From Rhodobacter capsulatus (GTDB lineage Bacteria; Pseudomonadota; Alphaproteobacteria; Rhodobacterales; Rhodobacteraceae), in contig NZ_SWJZ01000008.1 of NCBI RefSeq assembly GCF_005144475.1, forward strand, positions 1 to 64,000: DNA of 64,000 nucleotides. Reading direction: 5' to 3'. Positions within the stretch are counted from its first letter, which is position 1. Each line of letters opens with the position of its first letter. Of this stretch, positions 56,854 through 64,000 are shown in pieces. Both the position numbers and the translations under genes were made by a program. The notes beneath the pieces are model-generated. The model was not told the origin of the DNA and searched no databases. It saw only the letters and a program-made list of their open reading frames with translations.

Positions 56854-57785
56854 GACGATTTTTCTGCGCAGCATTTTTTCTGGCCGCCCTGCCCGCGCAG
56901 GCCGATCCGCCGTCCCTGACCCTGCCGCAAGGCGCCGCGATCTCGGCCGCGCGGAGCCAGGCCGCCACCTCCTACGGGCTGCCGATCGGGCCGTGGCGCA
57001 ATGACACGATGGCGCGCAGCGGGCTCGAAGGGGCGCGGTCAGACACCGCCTGGCGGTTGCGCGGCAATCAGCAGACGACGCTGCAGATCCTGGCGCCGCT
57101 GCGCGACCAGATCGCGGCAGCGGGCTATATCCTGATGTATCAATGCGAAACCGATGCCTGCGGCGGCTTCGATTTCCGCTATGCGCTCGATCTGATCCCG
57201 GAACCGGAAATGCATGTCGATCTGGGCGACTTCCGCTATCTTGCGGCGCAGAACGGCAATGACTGGATCGCGCTCACGGTGTCGCGCTCGTCGGAATCGG
57301 GCTTCGTGCATCTGACGACGATGACCGCCGAGGACACCACCCCGGCGACGCCCGGCAACGATCTGGCCGCGCCGCAGCCCAGCCCGGAACCCGAAAGCCC
57401 GGCCGCCGATCTGGCCAAGGCCCTGGACGGCACGGGCCGGGTGGCGCTGGATGATCTGGTCTTTGCCAGCGGCGCCTCGAAACTGGCCGAGGGCGATTTC
57501 GCCTCGCTTTCGGCTTTGGCCGATTATCTGGCCACCCGGCCCGAGGCGCGGATCGCGCTGGTCGGTCACACCGACAACTCGGGCGCGCTGGCTACGAATG
57601 TCGCGCTGTCGAAAGAGCGCGCGGCGGCGGTGCGCAAGCGGCTGATCGAGAAGCTGGGCGTTCCGGCCGGGCAGCTGAGTGCCGAGGGGGCGGGCTGGCT
57701 GTCGCCGCGGACCTCGAACCTGACGCCCGAGGGGCGCGACAAAAACAGAAGGGTCGAAGCGGTGCTCGCCTCGACCCCAAGGTGA
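56850..57785 (+). CDS. OmpA-domain exported protein
   Basis: The 311-residue protein has a signal peptide (MRRFFCAAFFLAALPAQA). A unique middle region (about 20-165) includes a CETDACGGFDF stretch with two cysteines. A Pro/Glu-rich linker (about 165-190) leads to an OmpA-like peptidoglycan-binding domain containing IALVGHTDNSGALATNVALSKERAAAVRKRL and SPRTSNLTPEGRDKNRRVE. It probably anchors to the wall from the periplasm or outer membrane. It is the last gene of the three-gene operon. Confidence 0.88.
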   Translation: MRRFFCAAFFLAALPAQADPPSLTLPQGAAISAARSQAATSYGLPIGPWRNDTMARSGLEGARSDTAWRLRGNQQTTLQILAPLRDQIAAAGYILMYQCETDACGGFDFRYALDLIPEPEMHVDLGDFRYLAAQNGNDWIALTVSRSSESGFVHLTTMTAEDTTPATPGNDLAAPQPSPEPESPAADLAKALDGTGRVALDDLVFASGASKLAEGDFASLSALADYLATRPEARIALVGHTDNSGALATNVALSKERAAAVRKRLIEKLGVPAGQLSAEGAGWLSPRTSNLTPEGRDKNRRVEAVLASTPR

Positions 57786-57809
57786 CGGCGCCGGACGGAA
57801 GGGCGCCGT
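57785..57809. terminator. hairpin between ompA-domain and LysR genes
   Basis: ACGGCGCC (57785-57792) pairs with GGCGCCGT (57802-57809) around a 9-base loop, beginning at the last base of the stop codon. It lies between convergent genes. No strong T run follows. Confidence 0.5.
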
Positions 57810-57823
57810 GGGAGGAACAAAAC

Positions 57824-58729
57824 TCACCAGTTGTCGGGGCCCTTGTCGGCAAAGGTCTCGGCCAGAAAGTCGATGAAGGCCCGCACCTTGGGCTGGGTGA
57901 AGCGACCCGGCGGATAGACGGCATAGATGCCGAGCGTCTCCATCGGCAGATCGGGCATCGCCTCCTCGACCTGCCCGTTTTTCATTGCATCGGCGTAAAG
58001 GAAGCTGGGCAGATAGGCGATGCCAAGCCCCGCGATCGCGGCATGAAGCAGCGATTGGCCATCGTTCACCGTCAGCCAGCCCGCAGAGCGCACCTGCCGC
58101 CGCTCGCCCGAGGGCGCGGTGATCTTCCAGACATTGCCGTTCGACTGGTTCGAATAATGCAGAAGCTTGTGATCGTTCAGATCGTCGATCTTCGTCGGGC
58201 GGCCGTATTTCTCGAAATAGCGCGGCGAGGCGATCATCCGCTTCGCCGTCTCGGTCAGCTTGCGCGCCTTGAGCGTGCTGTCTTCGAGTTCGCCGACCCG
58301 GATCGCCATGTCGAACCCTTCCGAAATCAGCTCGACGTAGCGGTTGTTCAGCACCATGTTCACGGTGACGTCCGGATATGCCTGCAGAAAATCGCCCAGC
58401 ACCGGCGAAAGCAGGTTCACCCCGAAATCGGTGGCGACCGAAATCCGCAAAAGCCCTGACGGCGCCACCTGCATCGAGGTGACGAGCGCATCGGCCTCTC
58501 CGGCGTCATTCAGCACCCGCCGCGCCCGGTCGTAATAGGCCAACCCGATTTCCGTGGGCGAGACCCGCCGCGTGGTGCGGTTGAGCAGCCTTGCGCCCAG
58601 TCGCGCCTCCAGCGCCGAGACATGTTTGGAAACGGCCGATTTGGAAATCCCCATCTTCTTGGCGGCATCGGTGAAGCCACCTTGATCCACCACGGTGGCA
58701 AAGGCTTCCATTTCGGTCAGACGGTCCAT
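57824..58729 (-). CDS. LysR-family transcriptional regulator
   Basis: The 301-residue regulator has an N-terminal winged helix-turn-helix (about 1-60, with FTDAAKKMGISKSAVSKHVSALEARLGARLLNRTTRRV). A substrate-binding domain follows (about 90-300, with LLRISVATDFGVNLLSPVLGDFLQAYPDV). It resembles the CrgA branch. It diverges from the FadH-like reductase gene with a 282-base gap, so it may regulate that gene in response to a small molecule. Confidence 0.92.
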   Translation of the reverse strand: MDRLTEMEAFATVVDQGGFTDAAKKMGISKSAVSKHVSALEARLGARLLNRTTRRVSPTEIGLAYYDRARRVLNDAGEADALVTSMQVAPSGLLRISVATDFGVNLLSPVLGDFLQAYPDVTVNMVLNNRYVELISEGFDMAIRVGELEDSTLKARKLTETAKRMIASPRYFEKYGRPTKIDDLNDHKLLHYSNQSNGNVWKITAPSGERRQVRSAGWLTVNDGQSLLHAAIAGLGIAYLPSFLYADAMKNGQVEEAMPDLPMETLGIYAVYPPGRFTQPKVRAFIDFLAETFADKGPDNW

Positions 58730-58870
58730 CGGTCACCCATCGGGAATGTTTCGCGGTTGCCGAAGTCATCGGATTGAATTCGGGCGCAATTTGGACGCTC
58801 ACGGGACAATACGGGGGAAATTGCAAAGTTCGGCCAAGACGGGGAAACGATTGTTGCCCGTCTTGGCGGG

Positions 58871-58930
58871 AAAGGGGCTCTGCCCCTCGCCCTTGCGGGC
58901 TCACCCCGAGGTATTTCGGGCAAGATGAAG
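58871..58930. repeat. intergenic repeat, related to CCCGGGATATTTG family (site C)
   Basis: Read on the minus strand, CTTCATCTTGCCCGAAATAC and the G-rich part that follows match the plan of the other copies: a CTTG-containing end, an A/T-rich core, then a G-run/C-run hairpin (GGGGCTCTGCCCC on the plus strand). It lies in the divergent gap between the LysR gene and the reductase gene. Confidence 0.6.
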
Positions 58931-59011
58931 ACAATGACGTCGCGTTTGCCGTGACAGGGGGGGCGGCGCTTGTAAGGTGGCCCAAAACCGGAGCCAAAAC
59001 GCGAGGACGTG

Positions 59012-61024
59012 ATGAGCCATTATCCGCATCTGCTGGCGCCGCTGGATCTGGGCCATGTGGTGCTGCCCAACCGCGTGCTGATGGGCTCGATGCATACCAA
59101 CCTGGAAGAGACCGGCGACTGGAACCGGGTGGCCGAATTCTACGCGACGCGGGCGCGCGGCGGCGTCGGGCTGATGGTGACGGGGGGGATGGCGCCGAAC
59201 CGCGAAGGCGGGGTGTTTCCCGGCGCGGCCGGTTTGTTCACGCCGCAGGATATCACCAACCACCGGCTGGTGACGGACCGGGTGCATGCGGCGGGCGGGC
59301 GGATCGCCATGCAGATCCTGCATGCGGGCCGCTATGCCTATGGGGCGGAATGTGTGTCGGCCTCGGCGGTGAAATCGCCGATCTCGCCCTTTGCGCCGAA
59401 GGAACTGGATGCGGCGGGCATCGAAAAGCAGATTGCCGACATCGCCACCGCTAGCGCCCGCGCCCGCGAGGCGGGCTATGACGGGGTCGAGGTGATGGGC
59501 TCGGAGGGCTATTTCCTCAACCAGTTCCTGGTCCGCCACGTGAACCGCCGCACCGACGACTGGGGCGGGTCTTACGAAAACCGGATGCGGCTGCCGGTCG
59601 AGGTGATGCGCCGTGTCCGCGCCGCGGTCGGCCCGGATTTCATCGTGATCTTCCGCATCTCGCTGATCGATCTGGTGCCCGAGGGCTCGACCTGGGACGA
59701 GGTGGTGCGGCTGGCAAAAGCCATCGAGGCCGCGGGGGCGACGATGCTGAATACCGGGATCGGCTGGCACGAGGCGCGGGTGCCGACCATCGCCACCTCG
59801 GTGCCGCGGGCGGCGTTTTCCTGGCTGACGGCGCGGCTGCGCCCCGAAGTCGGCATCCCGGTCATCACCTCGAACCGGATCAACACGCCGGAGGTGGCCG
59901 AAGGGATCCTGGCGGCGGGAGAGGCCGACATGATCTCGATGGCGCGGCCGTTCCTGGCCGATCCGGAGTTCGTCGCCAAGGCCGCCAGCGGCCGCGCGGC
60001 GGAAATCGCCCCCTGCATCGGCTGCAATCAGGCCTGCCTGGACCACACCTTTTCCGGCAAGATTTCGTCGTGCCTGGTCAATCCGCGCGCCGGGCATGAA
60101 ACCGAACTGCTGCTGACCCCCACCGAAAGCCCGAAACGCATCGCCGTCGTCGGCGCGGGACCGGCGGGCATGGCCTGCGCCATCGCCGCGGCCGAGCGCG
60201 GCCATGCGGTGAAGCTGTTCGAGAAAGACGCCGAAATCGGCGGGCAGCTGCGGCTGGCCCGCACCATCCCCGGCAAGGAAGAATTCGTCGGGCTGACCGA
60301 CTGGTTCGCCACCATGCTTGCCCGCGCGGGCGTCAGCCTGCGGCTCAATACGGAAGCGAGCGTGGCCTCGCTCGGCGGCTTCGACGAGGTGGTGATCGCC
60401 ACCGGCGTCACGCCGCGCCGCCCCGAAATTCCGGGCGCGGATCTGGCGATCAGCTATGCCGAGTTGCTCTCGGGCAAGGCCGTGGCCGGGCCGCGGGTGG
60501 CGGTCATCGGCGCGGGCGGCATCGGCTTCGACGTCGCCGAATTCCTGACCGTGACCGAGAGCCCGACGCTCCACCCCGAGGACTGGAGGCGCGAATGGGG
60601 CGTCGGCGATCCGGCGCAAACCCCGGGCGGTCTGGCCGAGCCCGCCCCCGCCCCGCCCGCGCGGATGGTGACGCTGCTGCAACGGAAACCGGAAAAGCCC
60701 GGCCGTCATCTGGGGAAAACGACCGGATGGATTCACCGCGCCGCGCTGGCGGCCAAGGGCGTGAAGATGCTCGGCGGGGTGAATTACGACCGCATCACCC
60801 CCGAGGGCCTGCACATCAGCTTCGGCCCGGGCCACGAAACCCCGACGCTGATCGCGGCCGATACGGTGGTGCTGTGTTCGGGGCAGGAAAGCCAGCGCAC
60901 GCTGGCCGAGGCGCTGCGGGCGCAGGGCTTCACGCCCCATATCATCGGCGGCGCCGATGTCGCGGGCGAGCTGGATGCGAAACGGGCGATCGATCAGGGC
61001 ACAAGGCTTGGCGCCCGGCTCTGA
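59012..61024 (+). CDS. fadH: NADPH-dependent 2,4-dienoyl-CoA reductase-like flavoprotein
   Basis: The 670-residue protein has an N-terminal old-yellow-enzyme TIM barrel (about 1-340, FMN-binding, with NRVLMGSMHTNLEE and GVGLMVTGGMAPN). The 4Fe-4S cysteine segment is CIGCNQACLDHTFSGKISSC. A C-terminal FAD/NAD(P) module contains RIAVVGAGPAGMACAIAAAERGH and RVAVIGAGGIGFDVAEFL. It reduces 2,4-dienoyl-CoA during beta-oxidation of unsaturated fatty acids, or related enones. ATG 59012 follows AGGAC; GTG 59009 is possible. A LysR gene diverges upstream. Confidence 0.92.
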   Translation: MSHYPHLLAPLDLGHVVLPNRVLMGSMHTNLEETGDWNRVAEFYATRARGGVGLMVTGGMAPNREGGVFPGAAGLFTPQDITNHRLVTDRVHAAGGRIAMQILHAGRYAYGAECVSASAVKSPISPFAPKELDAAGIEKQIADIATASARAREAGYDGVEVMGSEGYFLNQFLVRHVNRRTDDWGGSYENRMRLPVEVMRRVRAAVGPDFIVIFRISLIDLVPEGSTWDEVVRLAKAIEAAGATMLNTGIGWHEARVPTIATSVPRAAFSWLTARLRPEVGIPVITSNRINTPEVAEGILAAGEADMISMARPFLADPEFVAKAASGRAAEIAPCIGCNQACLDHTFSGKISSCLVNPRAGHETELLLTPTESPKRIAVVGAGPAGMACAIAAAERGHAVKLFEKDAEIGGQLRLARTIPGKEEFVGLTDWFATMLARAGVSLRLNTEASVASLGGFDEVVIATGVTPRRPEIPGADLAISYAELLSGKAVAGPRVAVIGAGGIGFDVAEFLTVTESPTLHPEDWRREWGVGDPAQTPGGLAEPAPAPPARMVTLLQRKPEKPGRHLGKTTGWIHRAALAAKGVKMLGGVNYDRITPEGLHISFGPGHETPTLIAADTVVLCSGQESQRTLAEALRAQGFTPHIIGGADVAGELDAKRAIDQGTRLGARL

Positions 61025-61030
61025 TCCACC

Positions 61031-61077
61031 TTTCATCTTGCTCCAGATATCCCGGGGGGCCGAGGCACTGCCTCGGC
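61031..61077. repeat. intergenic repeat, CCCGGGATATTTG family (site D)
   Basis: TTTCATCTTGCTCCAGATAT followed by CCCGGGGGG (61031-61059) matches the family. It is followed by a perfect hairpin, GCCGAGGC-ACT-GCCTCGGC (61059-61077), and a GGGGCAGCGCCCC stretch. It lies between convergent genes and may act as a terminator. Confidence 0.7.
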
Positions 61078-61100
61078 GGGGCAGCGCCCCCCCCCGGCCT

Positions 61101-61139
61101 CAGGCTCCAGTCTCAGGCTCCAGTCTCAGGCGCCGGTCT
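61101..61139. repeat. three 13-base tandem repeats at a gene's stop codon
   Basis: CAGGCTCCAGTCT occurs twice (61101-61113, 61114-61126) and a third, altered copy CAGGCGCCGGTCT follows (61127-61139). The minus-strand gene ends here, with its TGA stop spanning the second and third units. A 13-base unit shifts the frame when gained or lost. Confidence 0.85.
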
Positions 61140-61473
61140 CGACGCAATGGCGCCGGAACGCCCGCTTCAGCAGATCCAGTTCCGCCCGCAGCAGATCCAG
61201 TTCCGCCCGCAGATCCGCCTCGAGCGGCTGGCCGCTGATGATGGTGAAATGCCCCACCGTCTCCTCGCCCGCGCGCAAGACGAAGGTCTGCACCCCGTCC
61301 GAAATCAGCGCGACCGGGATCGGCAGGCTCAGCCGCCAGCGGCCCGGGCCCAGCGCGTCGCAGGTAAGATCGGGCAGCGCCCGGTCCTGATGCACGACCT
61401 TCAGCTCCGGTGCCGCCGCGCCGGTCCACAGACCTTCCCACCGCCCCGCCGCGATCCGCGATCCTTCCAGCAT
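61126..61473 (-). CDS. hypothetical protein with in-frame 7-residue repeat
   Basis: The 115-residue product starts MLEGSRIAAGRWEGLW. It has a beta-rich middle with RWRLSLPIPVALISDGVQTFVLRAG and TVGHFTIISGQPLE, and a helical end in which RAELDLL is repeated twice. No signal peptide or membrane segment is seen. The start follows GAGGGGGCGGG, nine bases after the stop of the upstream gene, so both form an operon. The function is unknown. Confidence 0.75.
   Translation of the reverse strand: MLEGSRIAAGRWEGLWTGAAAPELKVVHQDRALPDLTCDALGPGRWRLSLPIPVALISDGVQTFVLRAGEETVGHFTIISGQPLEADLRAELDLLRAELDLLKRAFRRHCVETGA
61168..61209. repeat. perfect 21-base tandem duplication inside the coding region
   Basis: The 21-base unit at 61168-61188 is repeated exactly at 61189-61209. 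It is in frame and encodes RAELDLL twice on the minus strand, adding about two helical turns per copy. The exactness suggests recent duplication. Confidence 0.9.
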
Positions 61474-61482
61474 CCCGCCCCC

Positions 61483-62262
61483 TCAGATATCGGCGCGCGG
61501 ATGGCGCGCAAAGGTCAGATCCCGCAGCAGGATCTGGTTCATCCGCGGCCCTTCGAAGATCAGATCGACCCAGACCTTCTCGACACGCTTTTCGTTCATT
61601 TTCGTATAGGCCAGATCGAATTCGACGAAATCCGTTCCGCTGCCCAGCGGCATTTCCCGCACCAGCTGATCGGTGTTCGGCCCGTGCTTGACATTCAACC
61701 GGCAGAAAATCTCGAGCGGCCGTTCCAGCTCGACCGACATCGCAAGCCGGATCAGATGGGTGCGCTTCAGCCCCGCCACGCCCTCCTCGGGCAGATCCAG
61801 CACCAGCGACAGGAACGAGCCGTCGAACCGGAAGACATCCAGCCGCAGCCCGAAAGGCGCAAGGTCCAGCGGCGGGCGGTTGCGGATCTGGCGCAAGGTG
61901 ATGTCGCTGTCCCGGCAATCGTGAAACAGCGTCGCCTCGGCGCCGATCGGGGTCCGGCTCTCGGCCCCGACAACGCCCGCGGGCACCACCGGCCCCCGCC
62001 ACAGATCCGGGCGCCAGACCCAGTCGCAGCCCAGCGGCCGGACGATCCCGTCTTCGCCATCGGGCGGCACAGCCAGACGCCCCTCGGCCAGAAACAGCAC
62101 CCGGTCAAGCGCGCGGCGCAAGGTCCAGGCATCGTCGCGCAGCTGCCGCAGCTCGGCCCGGCCCAGGGCCGAAACAAGCCGCCCCGCCCGCGCCCAGCGT
62201 GCCAGCATCCGGCCCTGCGCCAGCCGCTCCAGAAACGAAGTCGACTTTCCTGACATCTTCAT
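61483..62262 (-). CDS. hypothetical protein, possibly DUF6478 family
   Basis: The 259-residue product has a basic helical N terminus (SFLERLAQGRMLARWARAGRL) and patterns such as WRPDLWRGPVVPAGVVGAESR, ATLFHDCRDSDITLRQIRN and FCRLNVKHGPNTDQLVREMPL. From memory this fits a family of unknown function restricted to Rhodobacter relatives (DUF6478), but I cannot confirm it. It is predicted cytoplasmic and is the first gene of a two-gene operon. A GGAAAC-N14-GTTTCC inverted repeat (62291-62316) lies just upstream and could be an operator. Confidence 0.75.
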   Translation of the reverse strand: MKMSGKSTSFLERLAQGRMLARWARAGRLVSALGRAELRQLRDDAWTLRRALDRVLFLAEGRLAVPPDGEDGIVRPLGCDWVWRPDLWRGPVVPAGVVGAESRTPIGAEATLFHDCRDSDITLRQIRNRPPLDLAPFGLRLDVFRFDGSFLSLVLDLPEEGVAGLKRTHLIRLAMSVELERPLEIFCRLNVKHGPNTDQLVREMPLGSGTDFVEFDLAYTKMNEKRVEKVWVDLIFEGPRMNQILLRDLTFARHPRADI

Positions 62263-62428
62263 CTTCGCGATCCCGGGCCGTCGTCACCTTGGAAACAGTA
62301 CGTCATATTCGTTTCCTTCTGTGCCACATAACGTCGGAAATGAAGCCGGAAATCCATCAAAATACCCGTATTTTTCGGCCCGGAACCACCCTGGGGCGAC
62401 AGCCCGTCACGCCGCTCGCCCGCGGCGC

Positions 62429-63058
62429 TCAGTTCAGATCGTGTACCGTCTCGTCGAAGGCCGACAGCAGCTCCAGCTGCGTCGCGTCATCGAGCGCGCT
62501 GCCCGCCAGCGGCAGCACCGACAGCGCCGCGACATGGCCGCCAAGCCCGATGATCTCGCGCCAATAGACCGGGTCCACCGGGGCGGTGTCCGGGGCGGAG
62601 CGATCGGCGATTTTCAAAAGCAACCGCCGCTCCTCGCGCTTCACCGCCAGGATCTGCACATCCCGCGCCTTGCCCGACCGCGCCAGCGCCGCCCGTCCGG
62701 CCCGGCTTTTGAAAAAGGCCTCGTAGCTCTCGAAGGCGGTCTCGACCGGATCCTCGCTGAGCGGTCCGATCGTGGCGCTGAGCAGCGCCTTTTGCGCCGG
62801 CCGCGGCGCGCGCGGATCGTCGCCGATCGCGGCACAGCTGCCCCACAGCACGAAGCTGCCCTCGGGCCCGTCGCGGGTCGAGCCGGGATCGACGCAGAAC
62901 CCGTCCGGCGCCATCAGCGTCATCGCGCCCTGCTGCAGCGTGACCCGGCCGGTGACCGGCTTGTGCTTCGGCAAGGGCAGCTCGAGTTTGAACGGAAGTG
63001 CCGTGACGCAGCCCGACAGGGCAAGGCTCAGACACAGAGTGATCAAGATCCGTCGCAT
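62429..63058 (-). CDS. lipoprotein of unknown function
   Basis: The 209-residue protein has a lipoprotein signal (MRRILITLCLSLALSGC, lipidated Cys near 17). The mature part has LMAPDGFCVDPGSTRDGPEGSFVLWGSCAAIG with a likely disulfide pair, and a helical end with QLELLSAFDETVHDL. Residue +2 is Val, so sorting is probably to the outer membrane. The start at 63058 follows a GGGGGG run. No family is recognised. Confidence 0.8.
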   Translation of the reverse strand: MRRILITLCLSLALSGCVTALPFKLELPLPKHKPVTGRVTLQQGAMTLMAPDGFCVDPGSTRDGPEGSFVLWGSCAAIGDDPRAPRPAQKALLSATIGPLSEDPVETAFESYEAFFKSRAGRAALARSGKARDVQILAVKREERRLLLKIADRSAPDTAPVDPVYWREIIGLGGHVAALSVLPLAGSALDDATQLELLSAFDETVHDLN

Positions 63059-63190
63059 CGTCCCCCCCTGCTCGGCGGCTCTTCCTAGCAAGGCCCGCGA
63101 CCCGGGGACAAGCGCCGAGTTGCGACCCGGGCGGGTTTCGCCTTGCCGCTGCCGCCGGGCCACGGCATCTTGGGCCGAACGGAGGCGAAC

Positions 63191-64000
63191 ATGGTCTATC
63201 TTGCGATTGATGGCGGCGGAAGCGGCTGCCGGGCGGTGCTTTGCGATGCCGAAGGGCGCGAGCTGGACCGGGCCGAGGGCGGGCCTGCGAATATCGCCAC
63301 GGATTTCGCCGCGGCGCTGGAAAGCCTGCGCGGTCTGGCGCTGCGGCTGATCGGGGATCGGCCGCGCGATCAGGTGCGGGCGATGCTGGGCGTCGCCGGG
63401 GCGAACCTCTCGGGCGCGGCACCGCGGCTTGAAGCGGCGCTGCCATTCCGGGCAAAGGTGGTGCAGGATGTGACCACCTCGCTGCGCGGTGCGCTGGGGA
63501 CGGGCGACGGGATCATGGCGGCGATCGGCACCGGCTCGGTCTTTGCGCGGCAGCTGGGCGGGCAGGTCACGGCGATCGGCGGCTGGGGGTTCCGGCTGGG
63601 CGACGAGGCCTCGGGCGCCTGGATGGGGCGGCTGATGCTGAACCGGATCACCCGGATGCTGGATGGCTACGCGCCGCTCTCGCCCTTGGCGCAGGCGATC
63701 CTGGCCGATCTGGGCGGCGGGCCGGGGCTGGTCGCCTTCACGCTGCAAAAAACGCCCGCCGATCATGCGCTTCTGGTGCATCGCATGGCCGCCGCCTTTG
63801 ACGATCCGCTGTCGCGTCATGTCCTGGCCGAGACCCGGGCCGAGCTGCGCGCGGCGATCGGGCTGTTGCAGACCGATCCGCCGCTGCCGGTGGTCTGGCT
63901 GGGCGGGCTGGGTCCGACGCTGGCGCTGACCGACTGGCCGCGGGCCGAGCCTTTGGGCACGGCCCTTGACGGCGCGATGGCGATGGCGCGGGATCCGGCA
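63191..64000 (+). CDS. BadF/BadG-type sugar kinase or ATPase (partial, runs off the window)
   Basis: The frame is open from ATG 63191 to the end of the window (270 codons seen). The N terminus YLAIDGGGSGCRAVLCDAEG is the phosphate-1 motif of the ASKHA fold. VVQDVTTSLRGALGTGDGIMAAIGTGSVFARQ contains phosphate-2 and catalytic residues, and GGWGFRLGDEASGAWMGR is typical of N-acetylglucosamine kinase-like BadF proteins. It probably phosphorylates an amino sugar. GGAGG precedes the start. GCGACCCGGG occurs twice upstream (63097 and 63122), 25 bases apart. Confidence 0.85.
   Translation, partial: MVYLAIDGGGSGCRAVLCDAEGRELDRAEGGPANIATDFAAALESLRGLALRLIGDRPRDQVRAMLGVAGANLSGAAPRLEAALPFRAKVVQDVTTSLRGALGTGDGIMAAIGTGSVFARQLGGQVTAIGGWGFRLGDEASGAWMGRLMLNRITRMLDGYAPLSPLAQAILADLGGGPGLVAFTLQKTPADHALLVHRMAAAFDDPLSRHVLAETRAELRAAIGLLQTDPPLPVVWLGGLGPTLALTDWPRAEPLGTALDGAMAMARDPA

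Overview
The window looks like a chromosomal segment of a purple non-sulfur alphaproteobacterium of the Rhodobacterales, most like Rhodobacter (R. capsulatus or a close relative). This rests on strong G/C preference at third codon positions, GTG and TTG starts, protein families typical of that order, and intergenic hairpins containing a CCCGGGATATTT core. No phage, insertion sequence, CRISPR array or rRNA operon was seen. The content is mostly core and housekeeping, with a few accessory transport and secretion units.

Layout. 1-6.7 kb: an exported unknown protein, smpB, a mercaptopyruvate sulfurtransferase overlapping an aminotransferase, then an emrRAB-like efflux operon (MarR regulator, membrane fusion protein, 14-TM MFS pump) with a clear palindromic operator. 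6.8-11.1 kb: the nitrogen pair glnK-amtB, divergent from a class A penicillin-binding protein. 11.2-16 kb: mlaA-mlaC lipid-asymmetry genes, divergent from a type I secretion ABC protein and its membrane fusion partner. 16-24 kb: a lytic transglycosylase, a small unknown gene behind a near-consensus sigma-54 promoter, def / inactive def-like / fmt, a C-S lyase, several small membrane proteins, an SPFH/NfeD pair and pyrF. 24-29.5 kb: clpB, dinB, an N-formylglutamate amidohydrolase-like gene, tRNA-Val(GAC) and rpmJ. 29.6-42.6 kb: HAD phosphatase, rsmD, ferredoxin-reductase-type flavoprotein, peroxiredoxin, FemAB-like protein, glycerophosphodiesterase, RidA, YbjN-like protein, smc, a cidA/lrgB pair, rnhA, a LysE exporter and ispH. 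42.6-54.4 kb: a hybrid PAS histidine kinase and OmpR-type regulator divergent from a ligase/ABC/ligase operon. 54.5-64 kb: map, a CinA-domain/GNAT/OmpA operon, a LysR regulator divergent from an FadH-like reductase, two unknown genes, a lipoprotein and a truncated BadF-type kinase.

How the genes work together. The largest accessory system is 42.6-54.4 kb. It joins a 720-residue acyl-CoA synthetase, a complete branched-chain-amino-acid-type ABC importer and a PaaK-like protein lacking the usual ATP-binding loop. The likely job is uptake and CoA activation of an organic acid, perhaps under the two-component pair beside it. Nitrogen control appears twice: glnK-amtB, and the sigma-54 promoter at 17270 in front of an uncharacterised 116-residue protein. 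Other points worth attention are a peptide-deformylase-like protein with two active-site substitutions, a dispersed family of intergenic inverted repeats, a pair of matching stem-loop leaders at 21 kb, and frame-relevant short tandem repeats at 61.1 kb.
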